A DNA stretch of 64,000 nt, taken from positions 101,473 to 165,472 of the forward strand of contig NZ_QMDX01000007.1 of the NCBI RefSeq assembly GCF_007421925.1, given 5' to 3'. The DNA is from Haloglomus irregulare (GTDB lineage Archaea; Halobacteriota; Halobacteria; Halobacteriales; Haloarculaceae). Below, piece by piece: positions 53,885-61,553 of the stretch. Each line of letters opens with the position of its first letter. The first letter of the stretch is position 1. Both the position numbers and the translations under genes were made by a program. The notes below the pieces were generated by a model. The model had not been told where the DNA came from. It ran no database searches and saw only the letters and a list, made by a program, of their open reading frames with translations.

Positions 53885-54778
53885 ATGACTACTTTTCAGG
53901 TCGCCGACGGCGTCCACGGTATCGACGCCGAGCTATTCGATTTGGGGTTCCTCTCAGCCTACCTATTCAACGACGCGGAACCGACGCTGGTCGACCCTGG
54001 CCACGCCGCTGGCGCCGAGACAGTCCTCGACGGCGTCCGCGACTGTGGTGTTGACCCCGCTGACATCAAGCACGTCGTCTGCTCGCACGTCCACGTCGAC
54101 CACGCCGGCGCGGCGAGTACTATCCTCGATGCCGCGCCCGAGGCCGACGTGTACATTCACGAGATGACCGCCCCTCACCTCGCGGACCCCAGTGAGCTGA
54201 TCGCCAGCAGCCGCGAGGCCATGGGTGAGTACTTCGACCACATGGGCGAACAAGGCCCGGTTCCCGAGGACCGCATCGAGATGGTATCGAGCGACGGGAC
54301 GACGCTTGACATCGGTGCGAATACGCTCGAACTGCGCCACCTCCCCGGGCACTCACCAGACCACTTCGCAATCTGGAACGCGGAGCGGGACCTCCTGTTC
54401 GCCGCGGAGTGTCTCGGCGGCTACCTCGAACGCGCCACCAATTTCTTCCCGCCCTCGACGCTCCCGAACTTCGACGTGGCGCTCATCGAGGAGGCCATCG
54501 CTCACCTGCAGGAACTCGACCCCGAACACGTCCTGTTCCCGCACTTCGGGGCCTGGCCTGGCGACTCCGCCGCGGTCTTCGAGCACGCCGAACGCGAACT
54601 CCACCGCTACGACGAACGCATCCTCGCACTCCACGACGAGACGGGGGCAGCCGAGGAGACGAAAGCCCGCGTCCGTGCTGACCTGATGGACATTTCCCCA
54701 CCCTACGACCCCGCTGTCGCTGAATTCTACACCAGCCTCGTTACCGACGGCTACCTGAAGTACCACGACCGGTTGTGA
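53885..54778 (+). CDS. MBL-fold metallo-hydrolase
   Basis: 297 residues from the ATG at 53885 (MTTFQVADGVHGID); the upstream extension is not conserved-looking. Metal site H68-V-H70-V-D72-H73 is complete, with H in LRHLPGHSPDHFAIW and D/E residues later (LFAAECLGG). Size and motifs fit glyoxalase-II-like or lactonase-like hydrolases with a helical C-terminal addition. Substrate unknown. It stands alone. Confidence 0.85.
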   Translation: MTTFQVADGVHGIDAELFDLGFLSAYLFNDAEPTLVDPGHAAGAETVLDGVRDCGVDPADIKHVVCSHVHVDHAGAASTILDAAPEADVYIHEMTAPHLADPSELIASSREAMGEYFDHMGEQGPVPEDRIEMVSSDGTTLDIGANTLELRHLPGHSPDHFAIWNAERDLLFAAECLGGYLERATNFFPPSTLPNFDVALIEEAIAHLQELDPEHVLFPHFGAWPGDSAAVFEHAERELHRYDERILALHDETGAAEETKARVRADLMDISPPYDPAVAEFYTSLVTDGYLKYHDRL

Positions 54779-54858
54779 GTCGGCCGGCTGCGAGAGAGAG
54801 TCTATCCCGTGTCCTGTCCGATTAGTACAGGACAAGTCGGTCAATACAGAGAATGAGC

Positions 54859-55216
54859 TCACTGTGGAGAACTACGGGCGATTTGGATTTTGAATAAGGT
54901 AGAGAGGGTCGATCTTTTTTTCGGTTGGTCCTTGTCCACTATTTCGGAGAGAAACTGTTGGAATTCCCGATCGATGTCGTGTGAGGACTGCTTAGCAGTT
55001 TCATGCGCTGCTTCAAGATCGTCTGCTTTCATAAAGAAGCAAATATAATCACCGTGCTGACGCGATTCCAGGAATGCTGCTTCCGAATATGCTGCTTCAT
55101 CCTGAAGTGTTTGTATTGCTTCGTTACGACGGGACTGAACAGTTTCTGTCCACCCGTATACCGCTTCCTTTTGTCGGTTTTGAGACGGTATCTAATAAAC
55201 TAAATTCTGCCATCAT
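54859..55216 (-). pseudogene. DUF6176-like gene with one frameshift
   Basis: The first frame starts MMAEFSLLDTVSKP (55216). The second continues QKEAVYGWTETVQSRRNEAI, then QTLQDEAAYSEAAFLESRQH, GDYICFFMKADDLEAAHETA and SSHDIDREFQQFLSEIVD. The D-Y-x-x-F/Y-x-x-A-D-D-L and H-x-I-D-x-E blocks are DUF6176. The shift lies in the T/A runs at 55168-55185. Either decay or a sequencing slip. Confidence 0.6.
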
Positions 55217-55354
55217 TGAATCATTGTATCTAGCTAAAATTATTTCCAGGGGGTGCTGAGGCGGAATATGCGTGCTCAATGGGCATCTCTTGATGCGTGG
55301 CTATCCTCGAAGTCCATTGAGCAGAGGCGGAACGATAATTCCGACTCCGAGGAG

Positions 55355-56185
55355 TCAGGTGAACAGCGGCATGACCCCCAGTGCGAGAGTCGCTGCAAGT
55401 ATCAGTACGTATCCACTGGCAACTGCAAGTACAATCCGGCGTGCCTGAGCGACCGCCTCGCCGTCGCGGCCACCAGCAGCGAGGTAGCCAGCCAGCGGCA
55501 GCACCTGCAGTGCGTGCAGACCGACGAAGTGGGTGAAGCGGAAGCCACCGATGACCCGCCAGCCGACACCCGGAACCGTCAGTCCGGTGGTAGCAAGGGT
55601 CCGGGACTGGATGGCAATCATGATACCTCCCTCGACTGCGCCGACGACGAACACGCCAATTCCCAACAGGATTCCAGTAGCAAACGCCGGATGAACGGCA
55701 AACTCACCGCGACGCGCCCGGATGGCGAGGAGTAAGATACTGCCGGTCACGATGACGATGGTCACACCCATCACGGCGCCAATCGCCGCATCAAGGGGCG
55801 TCGCACGATTGAAATGAGAGCCGACGCCGCGGGCGGCCTGGCCCCCGATGAGCGCAATCTCCATCAAGAAGCCGCCCCCGACGATTAGTGACACACGCCG
55901 ACGGAATCGAGGCTGGACTGGAAGATGCATGCCCAGCCAGCTGAGGGTTGCGCTGACGAGCGCGATTGAGCCGGCGAACTTCGCGGGCTTGAGCCAGGCG
56001 GGTTCGCCATTTATTGTCGCCGGGTCAAGGACAATTCCAGCGCTAAACGCCACGAACAACACTGCGTTGACCGCTGCTACACCGGATAAAATTGGATTAC
56101 GATTCCAGAGTTCCTTGGCGAGTGTGCGTGGATCCCAAGCCGCCGTCTGTCGCGCCCTCTGCGGTGTTGAGACGTCTGGTCCCAT
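55355..56185 (-). CDS. Conserved polytopic membrane protein
   Basis: 276 residues with seven or so transmembrane helices (LSGVAAVNAVLFVAFSAGIV, AGSIALVSATLSWLGMHL, VTIVIVTGSILLLAIRA, VLAVASGYVLILAATLALGV). A conserved-looking loop reads INGEPAWLKPAKF and another GVGSHFNRATPLDAAIGAVM. I recognise the pattern from bacterial and archaeal membrane proteins of unknown function. A divergent HTH_10 regulator starts 71 bp away with a palindrome between them. Confidence 0.7.
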   Translation of the reverse strand: MGPDVSTPQRARQTAAWDPRTLAKELWNRNPILSGVAAVNAVLFVAFSAGIVLDPATINGEPAWLKPAKFAGSIALVSATLSWLGMHLPVQPRFRRRVSLIVGGGFLMEIALIGGQAARGVGSHFNRATPLDAAIGAVMGVTIVIVTGSILLLAIRARRGEFAVHPAFATGILLGIGVFVVGAVEGGIMIAIQSRTLATTGLTVPGVGWRVIGGFRFTHFVGLHALQVLPLAGYLAAGGRDGEAVAQARRIVLAVASGYVLILAATLALGVMPLFT

Positions 56186-56221
56186 AATTTGATGTCGGTC
56201 GGCAACCGAAGTATCGATTAG

Positions 56222-56235
56222 CCCAACATGTTGGG
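56222..56235. promoter_or_regulatory. 14-bp perfect palindrome CCCAACATGTTGGG
   Basis: Lies in the 71-bp gap between the divergent membrane protein and HTH_10 genes, 21 bp before the regulator's start and 36 bp before the other. Strong candidate operator for the regulator. Confidence 0.6.
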
Positions 56236-56256
56236 ATTATCCGGTCACGGAGGGCG

Positions 56257-56922
56257 GTGCCGGTGATTGGTGCGCGATTCCGTATCCGTCTCCCGCCGAA
56301 CCTGTACATCAATGATTTATCCCAATCGTTTCCTGACGCGACCTTCCGACTCCTGTCAGGTGTCCGAACCGGTGACACTGCGAGCGAAATCGGTGAGGCC
56401 ATCACTGCTGACCCCGGCGCGGCCGCGTCGGCGTTCCGAGCACACGACGCAATCTCTAGGTTCGAGGTGTTGAATCAGACAGACGACCGGCTGCTCACGA
56501 CATACGAGACGACCGACATCGATCTGTACGCATTCGTCGAGGACGTGGAATTCCCACCCGAGTTCCCGATCGAAGTCCGGAGCGGTCACTATGAGTTCGA
56601 CCTCACTGGCACTCGTGCGGAGTTCGACCAGTTCCGGGAGGCACTCGAGGACATCGGTATCCCCTATGAGCTCCTGTCGGAGGTGGGCGAGGAGCGCTCA
56701 GATCGCCTGCTGACACGTCGGCAGGAGGAACTGCTTGCCGCTGGTCTCAGAGAGGGCTACTTTGAGGTACCGCGTGGGTGTACGCTGGCTGACCTCGCTG
56801 ATATGATGAATATCGATAAATCGACTGCAAGCGGCGTTATCCGTCGTGCACAGGCACGCCTGATTAGGTGGTATCTCACCGGTGTGGGAGGACGAACCGC
56901 ACTCTCCAAGGACCACGGCTGA
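56257..56922 (+). CDS. Bacterio-opsin-activator-type HTH_10 regulator
   Basis: 221 residues; GTG at 56257 is the first start after the palindrome. Sensor-like N-terminal part (1-150). HTH_10 at 155-205 (LTRRQEELLAAGLREGYFEV, TLADLADMMNIDKSTASGVI). Divergent from the membrane protein gene and probably its regulator. Confidence 0.8.
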   Translation: MPVIGARFRIRLPPNLYINDLSQSFPDATFRLLSGVRTGDTASEIGEAITADPGAAASAFRAHDAISRFEVLNQTDDRLLTTYETTDIDLYAFVEDVEFPPEFPIEVRSGHYEFDLTGTRAEFDQFREALEDIGIPYELLSEVGEERSDRLLTRRQEELLAAGLREGYFEVPRGCTLADLADMMNIDKSTASGVIRRAQARLIRWYLTGVGGRTALSKDHG

Positions 56923-57215
56923 TAGCGAATTCAAGTCCCGTGAGGAGTCGACCTGACCGAGGAGACACGGGTCGTATCCAATTGGCACTGTTTCGATCGT
57001 TCTGCAGGCGCGCACGCCGATGCTCGAGATGCTGCCCGACTGGGTTCGTCGAAACCCACGCTCGGTAATCACCCGGCAATCGTGCGATGTACACCCCCTG
57101 TATGCAGTAGCGTCTGAACAGTTATCGAACTGTTGTAAAAAACTGTCTGCTGAATATAGAGGATGGGTACAGCAGAAGGTGGCCGTATCGGCGGGGTGGT
57201 GGAAAGGTTTACCGG
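56923..57215. repeat. Spacer with repeat-family ends, no gene
   Basis: CCCTGTATGCAGTAG (57096-57110) and CTGCTGAATATAGAGG (57147-57162) are two ends of the repeat family in outward order. Between them AACAGTT-ATCG-AACTGTT (57117-57134) is a perfect 7-bp-arm inverted repeat. Confidence 0.45.
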
Positions 57216-57231
57216 GTAGTAGATTCTACTA
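57208..57231 (+). promoter_or_regulatory. vapBC promoter and operator
   Basis: TTTACC (57208-57213) is at TATA distance from a leaderless start at 57238. TAGTAGA-T-TCTACTA (57217-57231) is a perfect 7-bp-arm palindrome between TATA and start, the expected place for VapB-VapC autorepression. Confidence 0.6.
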
Positions 57232-57237
57232 GTCAGT

Positions 57238-57513
57238 ATGGCGACCTCGGTGAAGATGGACGACGACACGAAGTCCCGTCTCGAACGGTTACAGGCCGAG
57301 ATTCGACTGGAGACGGGGCGGCGAGTGACCCAACAGGAGATCCTCGCCCGGCTCGTTGAGCGTGCCATCGAGTCGAAGGCCGACCTCATCGACTCGTTCC
57401 GCGAGGACCGGGTGCCGCTTGCTGACGCCGACCGTGAGAGATTTCACGATGGGATGGTCTCATCAGGCGTCACCACGACCGAAGACGATATCGACGACGT
57501 GCTGTACGGATGA
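57238..57513 (+). CDS. vapB: VapB-type antitoxin (ribbon-helix-helix)
   Basis: 91 residues. N-terminal RHH pattern (TSVKMDDDTKSRLERLQAEI, then VTQQEILARLVERAIES). The C-terminal half is acidic and likely wraps the toxin. Its stop overlaps the toxin start (ATGA), the usual TA arrangement. Confidence 0.85.
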   Translation: MATSVKMDDDTKSRLERLQAEIRLETGRRVTQQEILARLVERAIESKADLIDSFREDRVPLADADRERFHDGMVSSGVTTTEDDIDDVLYG

Positions 57514-57938
57514 GTGTCTTCGTCGATACCGGCGTGTTCTTCGCGCACCACGATACGGACGCGGCTCGGCATGACCACGCCGTCGATGCGTTCGATGCGG
57601 TGCTCGATGGTGAGTACGGACAGCCGTACACGAACGACTACGTCTTCGACGAAACGGTGACGCTTACGCGTACTCGGACGGGGTCGTTCGAGGCCGCAAA
57701 CACCGTCGCCAGTCGCATCCTCGGTGAAGAGCCATTTCCACGCGTCTTCGAGCTTCTCCACGTCCACCCGGACGATGTTCAGGCGTCCCTGGAAGCGTTT
57801 CGTCGATACGACGACCACGACATCAGTTTCACCGACGCGTCGATCGTCGCGCTGTGTGAGTCACGTGGCATCGACGCGGTGTTGAGTTTCGACACGGATT
57901 TCGATGGACTCATCGACCGCATCGAACCGGGAAGCTGA
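57510..57938 (+). CDS. vapC: VapC toxin, PIN-domain ribonuclease
   Basis: 142 residues. PIN acidic residues are D6 (FVDTGVF), E in VFDETVTL, D in FTDASIVALCE and D in LSFDTDFDGL. All four are present. VapC toxins cleave tRNA or rRNA when free of VapB. The pair may stabilise the element. Confidence 0.9.
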   Translation: MSVFVDTGVFFAHHDTDAARHDHAVDAFDAVLDGEYGQPYTNDYVFDETVTLTRTRTGSFEAANTVASRILGEEPFPRVFELLHVHPDDVQASLEAFRRYDDHDISFTDASIVALCESRGIDAVLSFDTDFDGLIDRIEPGS

Positions 57939-57989
57939 GCGGCGTCTCGGGTGGCGTATCCAATGGTCACCAATCTGCCAGATTTCGCG

Positions 57990-58115
57990 TGCTGCATACA
58001 GAGGATGTAGTCAGCAAGTGGCTGTGACAAACGTATTCATCAAAACAGGAAACGGCATGGCTTCGACTGCAGATAGCACGCGAACCCTGTGGCGTACTCG
58101 CGCCCTGTATGCAGC
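57990..58115 (+). repeat. Repeat B (MITE-like)
   Basis: Ends TGCTGCATACAGAGG and CCCTGTATGCAGCA are inverted repeats. Bases 58001-58103 are identical to 49943-50045. Unlike repeat A it lacks the GGRTTTCAACAARGCC tail. 58116-58274 shows no gene. Confidence 0.75.
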
Positions 58116-58274
58116 AGTGGATCCGGAACCTCTCATTGCTTGAGAACTCCCTCGTCTCGTAATCGGGTTGTACGCAGTGCAACCACGCAATTGGCTCGCT
58201 GTCTGTTCGCTGTTGCTGGGGCTGAAACAGTGGTACACAGTATATACCCCTACACTCCAATCGACTACCTACAG

Positions 58275-58418
58275 ATGAGATTCAATAGGAAGCAGATAGC
58301 TGGCATAACCGCTGTGGCACTCACTGTAGTGTATAGCCTTCGCCGCTGGCGTGATGACTCCGCCACTGTAGACGACTCCGAGTTCGAGCCTGAACAGACA
58401 GCTCCAATTGCGGACTGA
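58275..58418 (+). CDS. 47-residue single-pass membrane protein
   Basis: MRFNRKQIAGITAVALTVVY, then SLRRWRDDSATVDDSEFEPE and a short acidic end. One transmembrane helix with basic flanks. It lies 21 bp upstream of the AIM24 gene and may be cotranscribed with it. Confidence 0.5.
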   Translation: MRFNRKQIAGITAVALTVVYSLRRWRDDSATVDDSEFEPEQTAPIAD

Positions 58419-58439
58419 TAACCGATCGAAATACCACCA

Positions 58440-59138
58440 ATGGACTACGAATTCTCACACCGACCGTCGTACACGCACTTGACCGTCTCACTACAACAGG
58501 GTGAATCAATCATCGCTGAACCCGGTGCGATGGTCGGTCACTCGACGAGTGTTTCTGTTGAGACTGAAACGAGCCGCGATGGGTTGCTCAGTTCAGCCAA
58601 ATCGATGCTGGGCGGCGAATCGATGTTTACCAACACGTTCGTTGCCAGAGAGGGGTCAGGACAGGTTACCCTGGCACCGCCAACACCAGGAGACATGATG
58701 GCCCACGAACTCAGGAATGAAACACTGTATTCGACTGACGGGGCGTTTGTCGCCGGAACAGAAGGTATTGATATCGATTCGGAGGTCGGTGGCCTCAAAT
58801 CGATGCTCAGCGGGGCTGGAATCACGCCGCTCGCACTGAAAGGCAGCGGCACAGTGTTTATTGACGCCTACGGCGGCCTTGAGAAGTTAGAGTTGGCCGC
58901 AGGCGAATCGTACGTTCTGGATAACGAGCATCTTATCGCGTGGGATGACACGATCGAGTACTCCACTCGACGGGTTGGCGATCTAAAATCAACGCTGTTG
59001 AGCGGTGAAGGGCTTGTCTTCGAGTTTACTGGCCCTGGGACAGCGTGGTACCAGACCCGTGATATGGACTCACTGGTGGAGGTCATCGCTCCGCGACTGC
59101 CGAATCAGGACTCAGGCAACGGCATTGAGTTGGAATAA
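58440..59138 (+). CDS. AIM24 / TIGR00266-family protein
   Basis: 232 residues. The family blocks are present: QQGESIIAEPGAMVGHS, then LTPFVGGE-like MLGGESMFTNTFVA, PTPGDMMAHELRNETLYSTD and AAGESYVLDNEHLIAWDDTI. The fold is a beta-sandwich related to the tryptophan RNA-binding attenuator-like set. Function in archaea is unknown. Length is normal. Confidence 0.85.
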   Translation: MDYEFSHRPSYTHLTVSLQQGESIIAEPGAMVGHSTSVSVETETSRDGLLSSAKSMLGGESMFTNTFVAREGSGQVTLAPPTPGDMMAHELRNETLYSTDGAFVAGTEGIDIDSEVGGLKSMLSGAGITPLALKGSGTVFIDAYGGLEKLELAAGESYVLDNEHLIAWDDTIEYSTRRVGDLKSTLLSGEGLVFEFTGPGTAWYQTRDMDSLVEVIAPRLPNQDSGNGIELE

Positions 59139-59344
59139 ATGGTTGCCTGAATGCAGTATGAACCGGTGGTGCAGCGGCGACCAAAATTTGTGGACGTAAA
59201 CTACTACGCGACCTCATGCGGTAGTCCGGAGCCATCTAACCTGTTTGCTGAGCAGTTAGCAGAGAATACTAACGACCGAACGTGTCAGTAAAAGTTGAAA
59301 CGGTAGTGAGTGATTACTCTCGTTCATCTAACACTGTGAGTCGT

Positions 59345-59475
59345 TCAGATCGAGTAATCGGACTCACTATACCCAGTCTCATCGCTATCTGATTCGATTA
59401 CGGTTCCCGGTGAATCTCCTTGTCGTTCAGAACTTCCTGAGTCAGTTGTGGATGCCTCTGATGATTCTGTAGTGA
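59345..59475 (-). pseudogene. Ser/Asp/Glu-rich 3' fragment of a lost gene
   Basis: Reads LTTESSEASTTDSGSSERQG, then DSPGTVIESDSDETGYSESD and YSI. Upstream of 59475 the strand is replaced by a GST fragment on the other strand, so the 5' part is gone. 59139-59344 shows no gene. Confidence 0.3.
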
Positions 59476-59703
59476 GGGCAGCTCTGGGACTACGCCCGCG
59501 ATATCTACCAGCATTCGGGCGTTGCAGAAACATGCAATATGTCGCACATCAAGGCGCACTACTACCGGAGCCACGAGGATTTCAATCCAACCGGATTTGT
59601 CCGAGTTGGTTCCGAGAGTGAGTGGTCGGACTCCCCCATTGAGACCAGCTCACTAACTCAAAAATCACATCGATGTAGAACCAATCCACTAAGGCTCGCG
59701 TAA
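59476..59703 (+). pseudogene. C-terminal fragment of a glutathionyl-hydroquinone reductase-type GST
   Basis: Begins just after a stop: LWDYARDIYQHSGVAETCNM, then SHIKAHYYRSHEDFNPTGFV and RVG. The YxRDIYQxxGVAET and HIKxHYYxSHxxxNPTG blocks are typical of the C-terminal end of this GST group. The thioredoxin-like domain with the active cysteine is missing. Confidence 0.7.
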
Positions 59704-59851
59704 GACACGCGCGATGTATTCAGCACTTGCCGTTGTAACTATGGTGTCATAGAAGAGCTGCCATGATGTTTATCTCGTGATTTTACAGCCAAATCAGCCG
59801 ATAGAATATCCCTGCGTGTTTTTTTAGGTTGGTCGTATTCGAGTCCGTGGA

Positions 59852-60216
59852 CTAAGCCGGGGTAACGCTGTAGACTCGCGTCCCAATATAATAGAACATA
59901 CTGACTGTATAGCCCAATACACCGAGCGTTGCGAGTACTGCTCCGATGAAGACCGCTGAGCCCCCAAGCTGAGAATTCCACCCACAGTTAGGCCAGCCAG
60001 GGCAAATCCGAGAGCTCCACTCCCCGCAGTGAGGGCTGGTGCCCATGCTCCAATCTTCACAGCCCCGAGAGCAGTCACTCCCGCAATCCCCGCGAAGATG
60101 AGTGGCGCGTCAAGACCGAGCGGGACGACACCCATTAGAACTGCCCAGTACGCTCCGGCTGAGAGAACGAACAGTCCGAGCGGCGTGAGTATCGCTCTGA
60201 GTCTCACCTTTTCCAT
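59852..60216 (-). pseudogene. Small polytopic membrane protein, frameshifted
   Basis: First frame MEKVRLRAILTPLGLFVLSA to ALGFALAGLTVGG. After a shift at the run of five C/G (about 59961-59966) the second frame continues GGSAVFIGAVLATLGVLGYT, then VSMFYYIGTRVYSVTPA. Four helices in total. A one-base homopolymer change explains the break. Confidence 0.55.
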
Positions 60217-60370
60217 ATACTCGACGACGAGAGTGGGTGATAAATAACCTAATGCTCTGTTTCATGTAGAACCACACGTGCATGCTCTGTACTGAGCGAT
60301 TCCTGTGCATGTGTGAGAAGACTTCTATGACCCCCTCGTGTGTCTTGTAATCGTGTCGGAGGACAACTTG

Positions 60371-60738
60371 ATGAGGATAATCCGACATGGAAGCGAGACG
60401 GAGACGCCCCCGCTCGTCGAGATCAATTCCTCCAACTACCAGGAGATGATGTCTGTCAACAAGCGCGGACGCGATTCCTTCCCGACGAGGAGATTACCGA
60501 GATATACTACCGCACGGTGCCCGGCCGCGTGCGGATCGTTGCTGGACGGCCGCCGGAAAGAGGGCAGACCTATGCGGCGCAGGACACTGGCAACGGACGC
60601 AAGATTGCCGCGGCTTACGCGCTGCGAGCGGCCGGCGTCGGTGCGGGAGAACTCGATGACCCCGACCCCCGGCCGTGTGCGCCGGTTGAGGGAACCGCTG
60701 CTATCGAGTTCTCCGTCGAGGACCTGCTCGACGACTGA
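60371..60738 (+). pseudogene. Unknown GC-rich gene of a provirus/plasmid remnant, frameshifted
   Basis: First frame from ATG 60371: ETPPLVEINSSNYQEMMSVN, then KRGRDS. Second frame: FLPDEEITEIYYRTVPGRVR, then PERGQTYAAQDTGNGRKIAA and the end EFSVEDLLDD at 60738. The shift lies near 60468-60482. No family recognised. Base composition matches the remnant at 41.8-43.6 kb. Confidence 0.45.
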
Positions 60739-60760
60739 CCGCGCCCCCCCTTTCTCTCCC

Positions 60761-61073
60761 GTCGCTGTTACAGGCCACGCGCGCGCTTACGCGACCCCAA
60801 CCGCGTAAATCCGCTCAGAAAGTGTAACAAGTGTAACGAGGGCCGCTACCGCCGGTTCTGAAGGGGTAGAGCGGTTCCGGCCGAAGTGTAACAAGTGTAA
60901 CAGCGGGGTAGACCCCACTGAGCGGCCTGTTTCGCCTCTTACCTCTCCTTAGCGGTGTAATTTAGACATACAGACTCTCTACTTCCCACCCATGCTGTCT
61001 GAGCGGACGCGCGCTACGCGCTACAAACCGGCGGTGGGGTCGCGTAAGCGCGCGCGTGGCCTGTAACAGCGAC
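60761..61073. other. 39-bp perfect inverted repeat with GTGTAAC repeats, candidate replication origin
   Basis: Left arm 60761-60799 and right arm 61035-61073 are exact complements over 39 bp. The 235 bp between hold the 16-mer GTGTAACAAGTGTAAC twice (60822-60837 and 60886-60901), i.e. four GTGTAAC units. Both arms also contain a TGTAAC core. An AT-richer stretch follows (60945-61000). The layout of iteron-like repeats inside a long inverted repeat is like that of archaeal plasmid or virus origins; no Rep gene is recognised next to it. Confidence 0.5.
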
Positions 61074-61553
61074 CGCGGTCGAGGTCGAGAGCGCCGGGCT
61101 GTTTAGTTCAGTCCTCATACATCTATACGGACGCGCGGAGCATCGCGGCGGGCCTCAGCCGAAGACGTGGCGGCGACATGGCCGTGGTCGTCGCCGATCT
61201 CGGGGATAGCCTTCGCGAGGGCAGCAGCTCCTTGCGGGCGGTGAGCAGCCAGCCGCTTGCCTGCGGAAGGGAATCAAGGCCGCCGTGAGGTGGCGGTCTG
61301 CTGATCGATATCCATGTTCCGCCCGTTCGCCATCGCCGACCTGTACTGCGAGGAAGACCCCGTCCGAGGATGTCCCGTCGCTATTCGTCGCGACCGGGAG
61401 GCGCGGCCTTGCTGGCTACAGCGCATACACCGCGTACCACCCCACCGAAGACGTGTACGAGAGTCTGGCCGGGAGAACGTCATCGCTGGAGGACGCGTTG
61501 TTACAGGGTTCCTCGGGTGACACGCAACCCGGGGAAGTTCCGGATGACAACAA
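61074..61553. other. GC-rich DNA, no gene called
   Basis: Short overlapping frames on both strands. One plus frame (about 61395-61550) has protein-like wording (GLAGYSAYTAYHPTEDVYES) but no start or family. Another GTTACA lies at 61499. This DNA is at the probable leader-distal end of the CRISPR array. Confidence 0.3.

Noticed and set aside
55003-55259. Cys/Phe-rich plus-strand frame
   Set aside because: Composition is not haloarchaeal and it is antisense to the better supported DUF6176-like remnant.
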